A stretch of DNA of 64,000 nt from Microcoleus sp. CAWBG506 (GCA_020883125.1 JAHREW010000006.1:62001-126000); one strand, 5' to 3'; shown: positions 54,542 through 63,920, counted from the stretch's first letter. Numbers and translations: made by a program. The notes: generated from the letters alone by a model not told the origin.

Positions 54542-54908
54542 GGTACAGAATCCTCCGAAAAGTTAGGATAGACTAAAAAACAAGCGATAATAGCTTCAGA
54601 AATTCTACATCAGTCAAGAAAGGAATTCCCGAAAAAGTTGCCTGTTTTTGAACGGTATTCATACCAATGATGAAAATCAATGCTAGATATAGATTGTACG
54701 CGATATTCGTAGGGAAACGGCACTGCCGTGTCCTTACCCGGATCTACATTCGTAGGGAAACGGCACTGCCGTGTCCTTACCCGGATCTGCGGGTTTTAAT
54801 AAATAGGATAAGTAGCCGATCGCCCATCTGCACAAAACCGCCAAAAATGCGATATAATATCAAGTAAAACTATAATTGTTTGAGCTTGGCAGTCCGCCAC
54901 TTCCAATT
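54542..54908. repeat. Intergenic with tandem palindromic unit
   Basis: A 43-bp direct repeat starting at 54708 and 54751 contains ACGGCACTGCCGTGTCC, the same palindrome family as 52265. It is followed by TTACCCGGATCT. Otherwise no gene is seen. Confidence 0.85.
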
Positions 54909-55106
54909 ATGAAGTCAACACAACAGTTTACAGCAATCATTGAACGAGAAGGCGACGGATATGTATCCCTTTGCCCAGAACTTGATATTGCCAGCCAAGG
55001 TGACAATATAGAAGAAGCCCGACGGAATCTGATCGAGGCGCTAGAACTATTTTTTGAAACAGCAGATCCTTCTGAAATAAAGAATCGGCTGATACTCGGC
55101 GATTGA
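54909..55106 (+). CDS. hicB: HicB-like antitoxin, orphan and probably C-terminally shortened
   Basis: A 65-residue protein, taking the ATG at 54909 (MKSTQQFTAIIEREGDGYVS). LCPELDIASQGDNIEEARRN and LIEALELFFETADPSEI are the standard HicB core. Family members usually continue about 5-15 residues past this point. Here the frame ends in RLILGD inside a dispersed repeat that begins at about 55096. No hicA is found on either side. It is either relict or a solitary regulator. Confidence 0.82.
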   Translation: MKSTQQFTAIIEREGDGYVSLCPELDIASQGDNIEEARRNLIEALELFFETADPSEIKNRLILGD

Positions 55107-55148
55107 AATCGCGGCTACACAAACGAAGTCGGCCTCCGCCGACTCAAG
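55096..55148. repeat. Dispersed GGCGRTTGAAAYCGC repeat
   Basis: CGGCGATTGAAATCGCGGCT, ACACAAACGAAGTCGGC and the palindromic end GTCGGCCTCCGCCGAC. It follows the same layout as the copies at 17036, 22951 and 58342, with compensating changes that keep both arms paired. Confidence 0.9.
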
Positions 55149-55167
55149 AGTATTGATATTAACAAAA

Positions 55168-55196
55168 AAACCCGGTTTATCCAATAAACCGGGTTT
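55168..55196. terminator. Perfect 13-bp hairpin, probable bidirectional terminator
   Basis: AAACCCGGTTTAT, loop CCA, ATAAACCGGGTTT. It has an A-run before and T/A-rich sequence after. It lies 53 bases beyond the pntB stop and after the hicB gene, and it belongs to the AACCGGGTTT repeat family. Confidence 0.6.
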
Positions 55197-55248
55197 AATT
55201 ATCTGCGTTAATCCGCGTTAATCCGCCTTAATCTGCGATCGCAAAATC

Positions 55249-56661
55249 CTACAATTGCTTCACCTCAGCAACCAACTTCGCAACCACATCCTTAGCGCTA
55301 CCAAACAACATCATCGTCTTATCCTTGTAAAACAACTCGTTGTCAACACCCGAAAAACCAGCATTCATACCGCGCTTGATCACGATCGTATGCTTAGCCT
55401 TATCAACCTCCAAAATCGGCATCCCGTAAATCGGGCTCGCCGTATCGTGGCGCGCCGCCGGATTCACCACATCATTCGCCCCGATTACCAAAGCAACATC
55501 GGTTTCGTCAAATTGCGGGTTGATATCGTCCATATCGTACAACTGCGGATAAGGCACATTTGCCTCCGCTAGCAACACATTCATGTGCCCCGGCATCCGC
55601 CCAGCCACCGGGTGAATCGCGTATTTGACGTCAACACCCATTTTTTCCAAACCGTCGGCTAACTCGCGCACGGCGTGTTGTGCTTGCGCTACAGCCATCC
55701 CGTAACCTGGAATAATCACCACCGATCGCGCATAACCCAACATCATCGCACTTTCTTCGAGATTGATGCTGCGCACAGTTTTGTCGATCGCCCCAGCACC
55801 AGCAGCCCCAGCAGCCCCAGCACTAGCACCACCGCTACCAAAGGCGCTAAATAACACGCTAGAAAGCGATCGATTCATCCCCTTACACATGATTTGCGTC
55901 AAAATAATCCCCGACGCACCCACCAAGGCACCAGCGATAATCAGCATATTGTTCATCAAAATGAACCCAGCCACACTCGCCGCAATCCCCGAATAGGAGT
56001 TAAGCAGCGACACCACCACGGGCATATCGCCGCCACCAATCGGTAGCACAAACATGATCCCCAGAATATTGGAAATCGCCACCAAACCGAGGAATACCGG
56101 CACATTTTCGGGATTCGTCAGCATATAACCGCTGCCGGCTAAAAGTGCGATCGCCAGCGCAGCATTAAACGGCTGTTGCAGCGGAAACGTCATTGGCGCA
56201 CCCGGTAGCAATTCTTGCAGCTTCGCAAACGCCACAAGGCTACCAGTGAAAGTAATCCCGCCAATCAACACGCCCAAAAGAATCGTGATTGTGGCATCAG
56301 GTGCCGGCGATTCTGGGATGCTGAGATAGCGCCAGAATTCCCCCACAGCAACGAGTGCAGAAGCAGCGCCCCCGAAACCGTTAAGCAAACCCACCATCTG
56401 TGGCATATCCGTCATCGCCACGGTTTTCGCCATAATTGTTCCCAAAATGGAACCGACGATGATGCCGACAGCAATTAATTCGTAGCTGATGACTTGTTTT
56501 TCTAGCAACGTACCGACGATCGCAATTAACATCCCGATCGCAGCTAACACATTTCCTTGACGCGCCGTTGCGGGCGAACCCAACTGTTTCAAACCGATAA
56601 TAAACAAAGATGCGGCAACTAAATAACCTAGTTGAATGCCACTTGGCAGAAAATCGCTCAC
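55249..56661 (-). CDS. pntB: NAD(P) transhydrogenase beta subunit
   Basis: A 470-residue subunit of the proton-translocating transhydrogenase, which makes NADPH from NADH using the proton gradient. The N-terminal part has about nine membrane helices (DMPQMVGLLNGFGGAASALV). The C-terminal cytosolic NADP-binding domain has VVIIPGYGMAVAQAQHAVRE, HPVAGRMPGHMNVLLAEANV and ANDVVNPAARHD. Length is standard. It overlaps pntA2 by 4 bases. Confidence 0.98.
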   Translation of the reverse strand: MSDFLPSGIQLGYLVAASLFIIGLKQLGSPATARQGNVLAAIGMLIAIVGTLLEKQVISYELIAVGIIVGSILGTIMAKTVAMTDMPQMVGLLNGFGGAASALVAVGEFWRYLSIPESPAPDATITILLGVLIGGITFTGSLVAFAKLQELLPGAPMTFPLQQPFNAALAIALLAGSGYMLTNPENVPVFLGLVAISNILGIMFVLPIGGGDMPVVVSLLNSYSGIAASVAGFILMNNMLIIAGALVGASGIILTQIMCKGMNRSLSSVLFSAFGSGGASAGAAGAAGAGAIDKTVRSINLEESAMMLGYARSVVIIPGYGMAVAQAQHAVRELADGLEKMGVDVKYAIHPVAGRMPGHMNVLLAEANVPYPQLYDMDDINPQFDETDVALVIGANDVVNPAARHDTASPIYGMPILEVDKAKHTIVIKRGMNAGFSGVDNELFYKDKTMMLFGSAKDVVAKLVAEVKQL

Positions 56662-56951
56662 GCTTTTACCTCTTTTTTCTTGAACATTTGCAGCATTCGA
56701 TCGGTTACTAAGAAACCGGCGACAACGTTAATTGTGGCAAGGGCGATCGCGATCGTCCCCAAAATCGAAGTAACAGTCACATTACCTTGGCCAGAAATCA
56801 GAATTGCGCCTAAAACCGCAATTCCTGAAATCGCATTAGAACCCGACATCAAAGGTGTGTGTAGCGTCGGTGGGACTTTGTTAATAACTTCAAATCCCAC
56901 AAACGATGCTAAAGTAAACACCACTAAACCTGCAATCAATCCTTCTGCCAT
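56658..56951 (-). CDS. pntA2: NAD(P) transhydrogenase alpha subunit, membrane part
   Basis: A 97-residue small membrane subunit (the C-terminal part of PntA, encoded separately in cyanobacteria). Three or four hydrophobic helices are present (EGLIAGLVVFTLASFVGFEV, LMSGSNAISGIAVLGAILIS). It sits between pntA1 and pntB and overlaps pntB by 4 bases, so the two are translationally coupled. Confidence 0.95.
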   Translation of the reverse strand: MAEGLIAGLVVFTLASFVGFEVINKVPPTLHTPLMSGSNAISGIAVLGAILISGQGNVTVTSILGTIAIALATINVVAGFLVTDRMLQMFKKKEVKA

Positions 56952-56969
56952 AACACTTGGTAATTTGGT

Positions 56970-57170
56970 AATTGGTTATTTGTCATTAGTCATTAGTTGT
57001 TAGTTATTAGTTGTTGGTCATTAGTCATTAGTCATTAGTCATTAGTTGTTATTTTCAATGACTCCCGACTCCCGACTCCCGACTCCTAACTACTAACTAC
57101 TAACTAATGACCACTAACTAATGACTAATGACTAATGACTACTAACTAATGACTACTGACTACTGACTAA
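56970..57170. repeat. Heptamer array between pntA1 and pntA2
   Basis: ATTAGTC, ATTAGTT, ACTCCCG and ACTAATG-type heptamers fill most of the 215-bp gap between the two pntA parts. It splits an operon that is otherwise tightly packed. Confidence 0.9.
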
Positions 57171-58315
57171 TGACTGCTGACTGCGGAAGCCGTCAAAGCA
57201 TCCCGCACCCGCTGATTAGTAACTTCGCCGTCGCGAGCCACACAAGCACCAGCGATGATATCATCTTCAAAATTTAGATTTAGTTCCTTATCTTTCAGCA
57301 TCAACTGAAGTAAAGCCGAGACATTCTTCGAGTAAGTTTCGCTAGCATGAACAGGCATTGAGGATGGCAAATTAATCGGTCCAATCACATTAACGCCGTT
57401 CCATTCCACATCTTTCCCCGCTTCCGTGCACTCACAATTGCCGCCTTGTTCCGCCGCGAGGTCAACAATTATTGCTCCCGGTTTCATTTGAGAAACCATT
57501 TCTCTAGTAACTAAAATCGGGGCTTTTCTACCAGGAACTTGAGCGGTTGTAATTACTGCATCGGAAGCGCCGACGTGCTGGGTGAGCACTTGGCGGGTGT
57601 GTTCTTTCGCTGCTTCTGATAATTCTTTAGCGTAGCCGCCTGCTGCTACTGTTTCTTCTTTGAGTTCGACATCAATAAATTTAGCACCCAAGCTTTGCAC
57701 TTGTTCTTTTGTTTCCGGGCGGATGTCGAAGGCTTCGACTACTGCGCCCAAACGACGGGCTGTGGCGATCGCCTGTAAGCCCGCAACGCCGACACCCATT
57801 ACCAAAACTTTCGCGGGGCGAATCGTACCCGCCGCCGTTGTCAGCATCGGAAAATACTTCGGTAAAGCCGCCGCTGCGATCAGTACCGCTTTGTAACCAG
57901 CCACGTTAGCCTGGGATGACAGCGCATCCATGCTTTGAGCCCGGCTGGTGCGCGGAATCATTTCCATGCTGAATGCTGTTACTTGGCGATCGGCTAAACG
58001 CTGCACCAAAGCTGGATTTCCCAAAGGATTCAAAAATCCGATGAAAACTCCACCTTCGGGAAGTTGATGAACTTCTGACTCTTGCAATTGGGCGATTTTG
58101 ACGACGACATCGGCTTCGCCCCACAGCGTAGCGGTATCGGCGACAATTTTGGCGCCAGCTTGTTCGTAAGCAAGATCCGAGAAAAAGGATTTTGCTCCGG
58201 CACCGGCCTCAACCCAAACTTCGACACCTTGTTTGACGAATTTGGCTACAGCGTCGGGTACTAAGGCTACCCGGCGTTCCCCTGCTTCTATTTCTTTGGC
58301 GATCGCTAATTTCAT
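57167..58315 (-). CDS. pntA1: NAD(P) transhydrogenase alpha subunit, NAD-binding part
   Basis: A 382-residue NAD(H)-binding domain I subunit, similar in fold to alanine dehydrogenase. It begins MKLAIAKEIEAGERRVALVP, has the dinucleotide loop VLVMGVGVAGLQAIATARRL, VVEAFDIRPETKEQVQSLGA and QVPGRKAPILVTREMV. Length is normal for the split form. First gene of the minus-strand pntA1-pntA2-pntB operon. Confidence 0.98.
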   Translation of the reverse strand: MKLAIAKEIEAGERRVALVPDAVAKFVKQGVEVWVEAGAGAKSFFSDLAYEQAGAKIVADTATLWGEADVVVKIAQLQESEVHQLPEGGVFIGFLNPLGNPALVQRLADRQVTAFSMEMIPRTSRAQSMDALSSQANVAGYKAVLIAAAALPKYFPMLTTAAGTIRPAKVLVMGVGVAGLQAIATARRLGAVVEAFDIRPETKEQVQSLGAKFIDVELKEETVAAGGYAKELSEAAKEHTRQVLTQHVGASDAVITTAQVPGRKAPILVTREMVSQMKPGAIIVDLAAEQGGNCECTEAGKDVEWNGVNVIGPINLPSSMPVHASETYSKNVSALLQLMLKDKELNLNFEDDIIAGACVARDGEVTNQRVRDALTASAVSSH

Positions 58316-58341
58316 GAACTCTCCTTATTTAAGCCTTCCCA

Positions 58342-58388
58342 GGGCGGTTGAGACCGCTCCTACACAGACAAAATCTGCCTCCGCAGGT
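58342..58388. repeat. Dispersed GGCGGTTGAGACCGC repeat
   Basis: GGGCGGTTGAGACCGCTCC, TACACAGACAAAATCTGC and CTCCGCAGG. It is a member of the family at 22951, lying in the 243-bp gap upstream of pntA1. Confidence 0.85.
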
Positions 58389-58530
58389 TTCTCTACTAAA
58401 GTGCGATTTTTAATCGCCTGATGCCTTGCTTTACATTGGAGCAGCCTTTGCCCTAAACTTCTCTCGTTGATACTAAAGCCGATCGGTCAAGTGACCGCCG
58501 TATCTTTAACTTGTCTTATAGAATGAAGCT

Positions 58531-58556
58531 CACCCCACCTTTCTAGAGGTGGGGGT
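58531..58556 (-). ncRNA. Hairpin at the right end of a degenerate tnpB element
   Basis: CACCCCACC and GGTGGGGGTG pair around TTTCTAGA, directly after the tnpB stop (minus strand). This is the place where IS605-type right-end hairpins and the TnpB guide RNA scaffold occur. Confidence 0.5.
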
Positions 58557-58558
58557 GT

Positions 58559-59206
58559 CTATGCTAATCTTAAGTCGGTAGACCACAGATCGCAGAGACA
58601 AGCCCAGCTTCTAGGCAAGCGTCCAGAACTTTTGCTGGGACGCTTCTCGTAGTCCTTTCGGCTATCGAGTTTTTGCCAACCTCTAGCGGCAATATTGTAC
58701 GAACCGTTTAGATCGCAGTTGTACTTTTTGCCGCTAGCAAAGGTGGCTAAAGCATAATTCTTTTTGTCGCGCTTAACTTGACCTGACCCATCATAAGCAA
58801 GCTTTGAAGTGTAGGCAGCAACGATCGTAATCGTTTTGCCACCACATTCAGCCCATTTACGCTGTGTTAACTCAACAATCAGACTCTTGAGCCAACCGTG
58901 AAACTTCTGCTTCAGGTTAGATCGTTTCTTACCCCCTTTTGGCTTCCAGCCTTTGAGATCCTCAAACACAATTGCATCAGCGCTGTACTTTTGAGCAATC
59001 TCGGCGATCTGCTTAGAAACGATATTCCCAATCTGTTGATTAATATTGCGACACTTGCGATAAGTATTTTTGCAGAAACCTTTGCCAAGTTTCCCGCCTT
59101 TACCCATCGTCTTCTTAGCCCTCATCGAAACTGATTTCAGGCGCTTGTCACGGCGGTCTATGTCTCTTCCTGTGTGAATAAATTCACGATGGATTACAGT
59201 ACCCAC
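58559..59206 (-). pseudogene. tnpB: TnpB, N-terminally truncated
   Basis: The frame from a GTG at 59206 gives 215 residues: GTVIHREFIHTGRDIDRRDK, IVFEDLKGWKPKGGKKRSNL (RuvC-II Glu in canonical position) and KKYNCDLNGSYNIAARG (RuvC-III Asp). The first half, including the RuvC-I Asp, is missing; full-length relatives have about 400 residues. The frame continues a few codons upstream of the GTG without a family match. It is a different TnpB lineage from the two full copies. It is almost certainly inactive as nuclease. Confidence 0.88.
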
Positions 59207-59484
59207 CTGTACCGAGGATGGGGGAATGCGCCTCCGAGAAAGTTCAAATTTGGAAAACAGTGAAATTTGAGCAAAGCCATGATATACTAAACCACTTAGT
59301 AATTCTGTATCTTAAATGTCAGCCTAGGATATGGCCTCAAAAAATTCACCTATATTGTTCAGCGATCGCCCCCATCAAATTTCTCAGAGAGTCGGTAATA
59401 TTGGAGATCTAATAGCAAATTGTCAGCACTAAATATTTGCTAAATATTCAAGGTTCGATCGTAATTTTAGTTAGAGGAGTTGTT

Positions 59485-59997
59485 ATGCGACGATTATTTT
59501 CAGCACTAGCGGTTACAGGTTGCTTGCTCTCCGGTTTACCAACCTTGGCTTTAGCCCAAGGAATGCCGGGATTCACAATTTTCGGAGGCCCTGAGCGTGG
59601 CAATCAGTTAAACTACCGCTTAGATTACGGCAAATCTGGGATGAGTGGTGACAGATATAGACTGCGCATTCCAGCCAAAAAAGTAAGTCTGGCGATCGCC
59701 CAACTCAACATTTCCTATCCAAACTACTACAAAGGTGAATTCGACCAAAAAGACATTAAAGTGCGCGTCAAAAACAAATCAATAGAATTGCAAGAAGTAA
59801 TCTGGGACAAAGAAAATCGTTTCATAGAAATTTATCCCAAAGATCCCATTGCTGCCGGCAACAATGTTGAGGTTGTACTCTCCAACGTCAAAAACCCATC
59901 GCCAGGAGGAATGTACAATTTCAACGTTCGCATCCGCACCCCTGGGGATGTCCCTTTGCTACGTTACCTCGGTACTTGGCTGTTGAGCATTGATTAA
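59485..59997 (+). CDS. DUF2808 exported protein
   Basis: A 170-residue protein starting at the ATG at 59485 (MRRLFSALAVTGCLLSGLPT), preceded by AGAGGAG. The signal peptide is cleaved near ALAQ. The mature domain has RYRLRIPAKKVSLAIAQLNI, FDQKDIKVRVKNKSIELQEV and IEIYPKDPIAAGNNVEVVLS, the pattern of the cyanobacterial DUF2808 family. The function is unknown; a periplasmic or outer-envelope location is expected. The longer frame from 59437 has no family match upstream. Confidence 0.9.
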   Translation: MRRLFSALAVTGCLLSGLPTLALAQGMPGFTIFGGPERGNQLNYRLDYGKSGMSGDRYRLRIPAKKVSLAIAQLNISYPNYYKGEFDQKDIKVRVKNKSIELQEVIWDKENRFIEIYPKDPIAAGNNVEVVLSNVKNPSPGGMYNFNVRIRTPGDVPLLRYLGTWLLSID

Positions 59998-60271
59998 AAG
60001 CAACAAAATCGGCTTGGGGGCATAAATTTATCCTTTCCTGGTTTTGGGGAACCGAAAAATATAACCTCCGACTCATACACCAATCCTCAGCGATCGGTAA
60101 AATAAACTGTTAGATACCCGGCTTCTAAAAGAAGTCGGGTATCTAGGTATAACTTGACTTAATATCAAATAAACTCAGTAAATTCACTTAATTAAACCTC
60201 ATATACAGATAGTCCAAAACCTTACTGTATCAATAATCTTCCAGATTCCTTCATCCTTCAACTTACATCAA
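59998..60271. repeat. Intergenic with 15-bp stem hairpin (60112-60144)
   Basis: AGATACCCGGCTTCT and AGAAGTCGGGTATCT form a 15-bp stem with one G-U pair and a 3-base loop. No T-run follows. The rest is AT-rich and carries the promoter of the MFS gene, presumably. Confidence 0.85.
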
Positions 60272-61540
60272 ATGAATCCACTAGCCAAAGTTAAAAATAT
60301 CAAACTTCCTCGCGCGCTGCGATCGAGAAATTATCGCCTGTTTTTTGCAGGACAAGGCATCTCTCTGATTGGCAGTTGGATGACGCAAGTTGCTACTGTT
60401 TGGCTTGTGTACAATTTGAGCGATTCACCTTGGATGCTCGGCTTAGTAGGATTCACAAGTCAAATTCCCACATTAATACTACTGCCTTTTGCAGGAGTTT
60501 TAATAGATAGATGGAACCGCCACCGAGTGATAATTGCCACTCAAATTTTGGCAATGATTCAATCATTAATCCTAGCATTTTTGGCCCTCACAGGAATCAT
60601 CAACATTTGGCAGATAATTATACTGAGTTTGTGTCAAGGAGGAATTAATGCTTTTGACGCGCCAGCCCGCCAAGCTTTTGTACCAGAGCTAGTAGAAAAG
60701 AAAGAAGATTTAGCACAGGCGATCGCCATTAACGCTTCCATGTTCAATGGAGCCAGATTAATCGGCCCAGCCCTGGCCGGTTTACTGATAGCCACAGTCG
60801 GCCCAAGTTACTGTTTTCTCATAGACGGACTCAGTTACATCGCCGTAATAGTAGGCTTGTTAGCCATGAAAATCAAGCCCAGACAAATAGTAGAAACCAA
60901 TACCAAACCCTTACAAAGATTAAAAGAAGGATTTATTTATGCCTTTGGATTTCCGCCAATCAGAGCCATTTTAGTGCTACTAGCATTAGTCAGCTTTGCC
61001 GGAATGTCGCACACAGTTCTAGTGCCAATCTTTGCCACAAAAATTCTGCACGGTGGCCCGCAAACCCTAGGCTTTTTGATGGCAGCTTCGGGCATAGGAG
61101 CCTTCGCAGGAGCGATTTATTTAACCACCCGCAAAACAGTAGTTGGCATCGGCAAATTAATAGCCATCTCACCAGCAATCATGGGCTTTGGACTAATCGG
61201 TTTTGCCCTGTCAAAAACCCTGTGGTTATCATTAATCATGATGCTGTTTGTAGGAATTGGTTTCATCTTGCAATTTGCAGCAGGAAACACATTTTTGCAA
61301 ACCATAGTTGACGACGAAAAACGTGGCCGAGTCATGAGCATTTACACAATGGCATTTTTTGGAATCACCCCCTTTGGCAACTTAGTTGCAGGTGGATTAG
61401 CCAACTATATCGGAGCACCCAATACAGTCCTAATCGGAGGGATAATTTGTGTATTAGCAGCAACAGTTTTCACCAAACAATTGCCAGCCTTAAAACACCT
61501 AGTTACACCAATCTATCAAAAAATGGGTTTAATTTCCTAA
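60272..61540 (+). CDS. MFS transporter (EntS/DHA3-like)
   Basis: A 422-residue polytopic membrane protein with about 12 hydrophobic segments. The N-terminal region has ALRSRNYRLFFAGQGISLIG and the loop motif GVLIDRWNRHRVII typical of MFS motif A. NAFDAPARQAFVPELVEKKE and GRVMSIYTMAFFGITPFGNL match the enterobactin-exporter (EntS) type of MFS protein. Exported compound unknown. It precedes a second MFS exporter on the same strand (97 bp apart). Confidence 0.92.
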   Translation: MNPLAKVKNIKLPRALRSRNYRLFFAGQGISLIGSWMTQVATVWLVYNLSDSPWMLGLVGFTSQIPTLILLPFAGVLIDRWNRHRVIIATQILAMIQSLILAFLALTGIINIWQIIILSLCQGGINAFDAPARQAFVPELVEKKEDLAQAIAINASMFNGARLIGPALAGLLIATVGPSYCFLIDGLSYIAVIVGLLAMKIKPRQIVETNTKPLQRLKEGFIYAFGFPPIRAILVLLALVSFAGMSHTVLVPIFATKILHGGPQTLGFLMAASGIGAFAGAIYLTTRKTVVGIGKLIAISPAIMGFGLIGFALSKTLWLSLIMMLFVGIGFILQFAAGNTFLQTIVDDEKRGRVMSIYTMAFFGITPFGNLVAGGLANYIGAPNTVLIGGIICVLAATVFTKQLPALKHLVTPIYQKMGLIS

Positions 61541-61637
61541 ACAACTTGTAAAATACCCTCTTCCCCTCTCTTACTCTGCGCCCTCTGCGCCCTCTGCGGT
61601 TAAAAAATCCAAATTAATTACACCAGAGGTAAAACCA

Positions 61638-63218
61638 ATGGCAAATCCAAGTACAATCATAGAACAGCAAAGCGATCGCGTTCCCCTAAAAACATGGATC
61701 GGCGTCATGGGAACAATTCTCGGCGCATTCATGGCAGTTTTAGACATCCAAATCACCAACGCTTCCCTCAAAGACATTCAAGCAGCATTAGGCGCAACCT
61801 TAGAAGAAGGTTCTTGGATTTCCACCGCCTATCTAGTCGCAGAAATCGTCGTAATTCCGATGACAGGTTGGCTGTCCCAAGTCTTTTCCGTGCGCCGATA
61901 CATTTTAGTAAATGCCGCCCTGTTCACATTTTTTTCCATGTGCTGCGCTTGGGCGTGGAACTTGAATTCAATGATTGTATTTCGAGCTTTGCAGGGGTTT
62001 ACAGGTGGCATTTTAATTCCGATGGCGTTTGGATTTTTGCTAACGAATTTGCCACCCAAAAAACAGCCAATTGGCATGGCAATGTTTGCTCTGACAGCAA
62101 CTTTTGCACCCTCGATCGGACCGACATTAGGAGGATGGCTAACGGAAAATTACGGGTGGGAATATGTCTTTTATTTAAATTTGGTTCCGGGAATGCTGCT
62201 GCTAGCCGCTGTTTGGTACGCAATTGACCCTAAGCCGATGCAATTAGAACTGCTAAAAGGGGGCGACTGGTGGGGAATTATCTCAATGGCGATCGGCTTG
62301 GGTTCCCTGCAAGTTGTCTTAGAAGAAGGGAGTCGCAAAGACTGGTTTAGTTCGGAGTTTATTGTCCGTCTCAGCATCATTGCTGCAATTTTTCTGGGGA
62401 CTTTTTTCTGGATAGAACTAACGCGAAAAAAACCTTTTATTAACTTGCGGTTGCTGACACGTCGCAATTTCGGTTTAGCTACTATTGTGAATGTATCCTT
62501 GGGAGTGGGATTGTACGGTTCAGTGTTTATTTTGCCGATGTATTTAGGTCAAATTCAGCAGTACAATGCCATGCAAATTGGCGAGGTGATTATGTGGGCG
62601 GGAGTACCGCAGTTATTCATCGTACCGATGGTGCCGAAATTGATGCAGCGCATCGATATGCGGCTGATGATTGCTGTGGGTGTTAGTTTGTTTGCGCTGA
62701 GTTGTTTTATGAATGCCAGCATGACTCACGATACGGGTATCGATCAGTTACGTTGGTCTCAATTAGTGCGGGCTTTTGGGCAGCCTTTAATCATGGTACC
62801 GCTATCAACGATCGCAACTGCGGGTATGGAGAAACACGAGGCTGGTTCGGCTTCGGGTTTGTTTAATATGATGCGGAATATGGGAGGTTCCATGGGGATT
62901 GCAGCCTTAGCCACTTTGGTGACGCAGCGGGAGCAGTTTCACTCGAATCGTTTGGGGGAATCGATTTCTTTGTACGATCCGGCGACGCAGGAACGACTTA
63001 ATCAAATGACTCAGTTTTTTGTGAGTCGGGGGGCTGATGTCAGCGTGGCGAAAGATCAGGCAATTAAGGCTATTGATAATATTGTCGGCCGGGAAGCTTA
63101 TGTGATGGCTTTTAATGATTGTTTTTACTTTGTGGGCATTGCTTTATTGTTAAGTGGAATTGCGATTCTGGGCTTTAAAAAAGTGAAACCTGGTGGCGGT
63201 GGCGCGGGTGCACATTAG
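61638..63218 (+). CDS. MFS transporter of the DHA2 (EmrB/QacA) family
   Basis: A 526-residue transporter with about 14 hydrophobic segments. MGTILGAFMAVLDIQITNAS and GSWISTAYLVAEIVVIPMTG are the DHA2 signatures (motif D1 and TM2). GRALQGFTGGILIPMAFG-like sequence here reads FRALQGFTGGILIPMAFGF. It lacks an adjacent EmrA-type periplasmic adaptor gene in the window. It probably exports drugs or toxic organic compounds. The two MFS genes may be cotranscribed. Confidence 0.93.
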   Translation: MANPSTIIEQQSDRVPLKTWIGVMGTILGAFMAVLDIQITNASLKDIQAALGATLEEGSWISTAYLVAEIVVIPMTGWLSQVFSVRRYILVNAALFTFFSMCCAWAWNLNSMIVFRALQGFTGGILIPMAFGFLLTNLPPKKQPIGMAMFALTATFAPSIGPTLGGWLTENYGWEYVFYLNLVPGMLLLAAVWYAIDPKPMQLELLKGGDWWGIISMAIGLGSLQVVLEEGSRKDWFSSEFIVRLSIIAAIFLGTFFWIELTRKKPFINLRLLTRRNFGLATIVNVSLGVGLYGSVFILPMYLGQIQQYNAMQIGEVIMWAGVPQLFIVPMVPKLMQRIDMRLMIAVGVSLFALSCFMNASMTHDTGIDQLRWSQLVRAFGQPLIMVPLSTIATAGMEKHEAGSASGLFNMMRNMGGSMGIAALATLVTQREQFHSNRLGESISLYDPATQERLNQMTQFFVSRGADVSVAKDQAIKAIDNIVGREAYVMAFNDCFYFVGIALLLSGIAILGFKKVKPGGGGAGAH

Positions 63219-63463
63219 ACCTGTTTAATAATTTCCCATAACTATTGTGGAACAGGTGGAATCTAGGGAGTTTCCGTTCCCTCAACCAGTCCATTGGATA
63301 CAATTGCTGTTATTGAAGGTGGCGGAAATCTCAGTTTTAATCTATCACCAGGCTCTGGTTTAACACGTTTACTTACGTAGAAATCTCGAAGCTATTAAGG
63401 ATTTGCCTGATTGTTGCTGGGGAGTGCGATCGCACATTCAACAAAAAGGGCGATCGCAATTTC

Positions 63464-63762
63464 CTATTCCTGCAAATCGCCAAAGCGATCGCGATATTGA
63501 GCCACCAATTCTTCAGCCGTCAAATACCTACTACCTCCTTCGTTAAACCAGTACAAAACCTCCAACTGTGTTTCCCCATCGCTGTATCGACCTCGACCGA
63601 TTCATAAACCCACTTCCGGCATCCAAAAAGGTTCACAAATTTGCTGTTGGTACTCGCCATTTACCAAACGATAAACTTCAAACGGTTGATGTTGGTCTCG
63701 CCGCCAGTAGTAGGGATTGTAAATCACATAGTACAGCACGCCCAACTTCGCATAAATATCAA
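63464..63762 (-). pseudogene. Uma2-family endonuclease, truncated and with an internal stop
   Basis: The minus strand reads DIYAKLGVLYYVIYNPYYWR, PFEVYRLVNGEYQQQICEPF and WMPEVGL, then TGA, and IGRGRYSDGETQLEVLYWF to LTAEELVAQYRDRFGDLQE with a final stop. This is the C-terminal half of a Uma2 (DUF820) protein. The N-terminal half is missing; the frame is lost next to repeat DNA at about 63760. The internal TGA stands where Gly is usual. Confidence 0.85.
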
Positions 63763-63816
63763 TTTTTTTGATGCACCTACTAAGTCTTTAATAGATATCT
63801 TGCAAAAGTCAAATTC

Positions 63817-63920
63817 ACCCCCCTTAGTAAGGGGGGAAACAATCATAATCTTGCCCCCTCCCCTTAGTAAGGGGGGAAACAATCATAATCTTGCCCCCTC
63901 CCCTTAGTAAGGGGAGGGTT
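63817..63920. repeat. 40-bp tandem repeat with CCCCTTAGTAAGGGG palindromes
   Basis: Three palindromes CCCTTAGTAAGGG separated by a conserved spacer (AAACAATCATAATCTTGCC). The first is preceded directly by the Uma2 pseudogene end. Remaining sequence to 64000 shows no gene; 63219-63463 also has no gene apart from HIP1 words. Confidence 0.92.
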
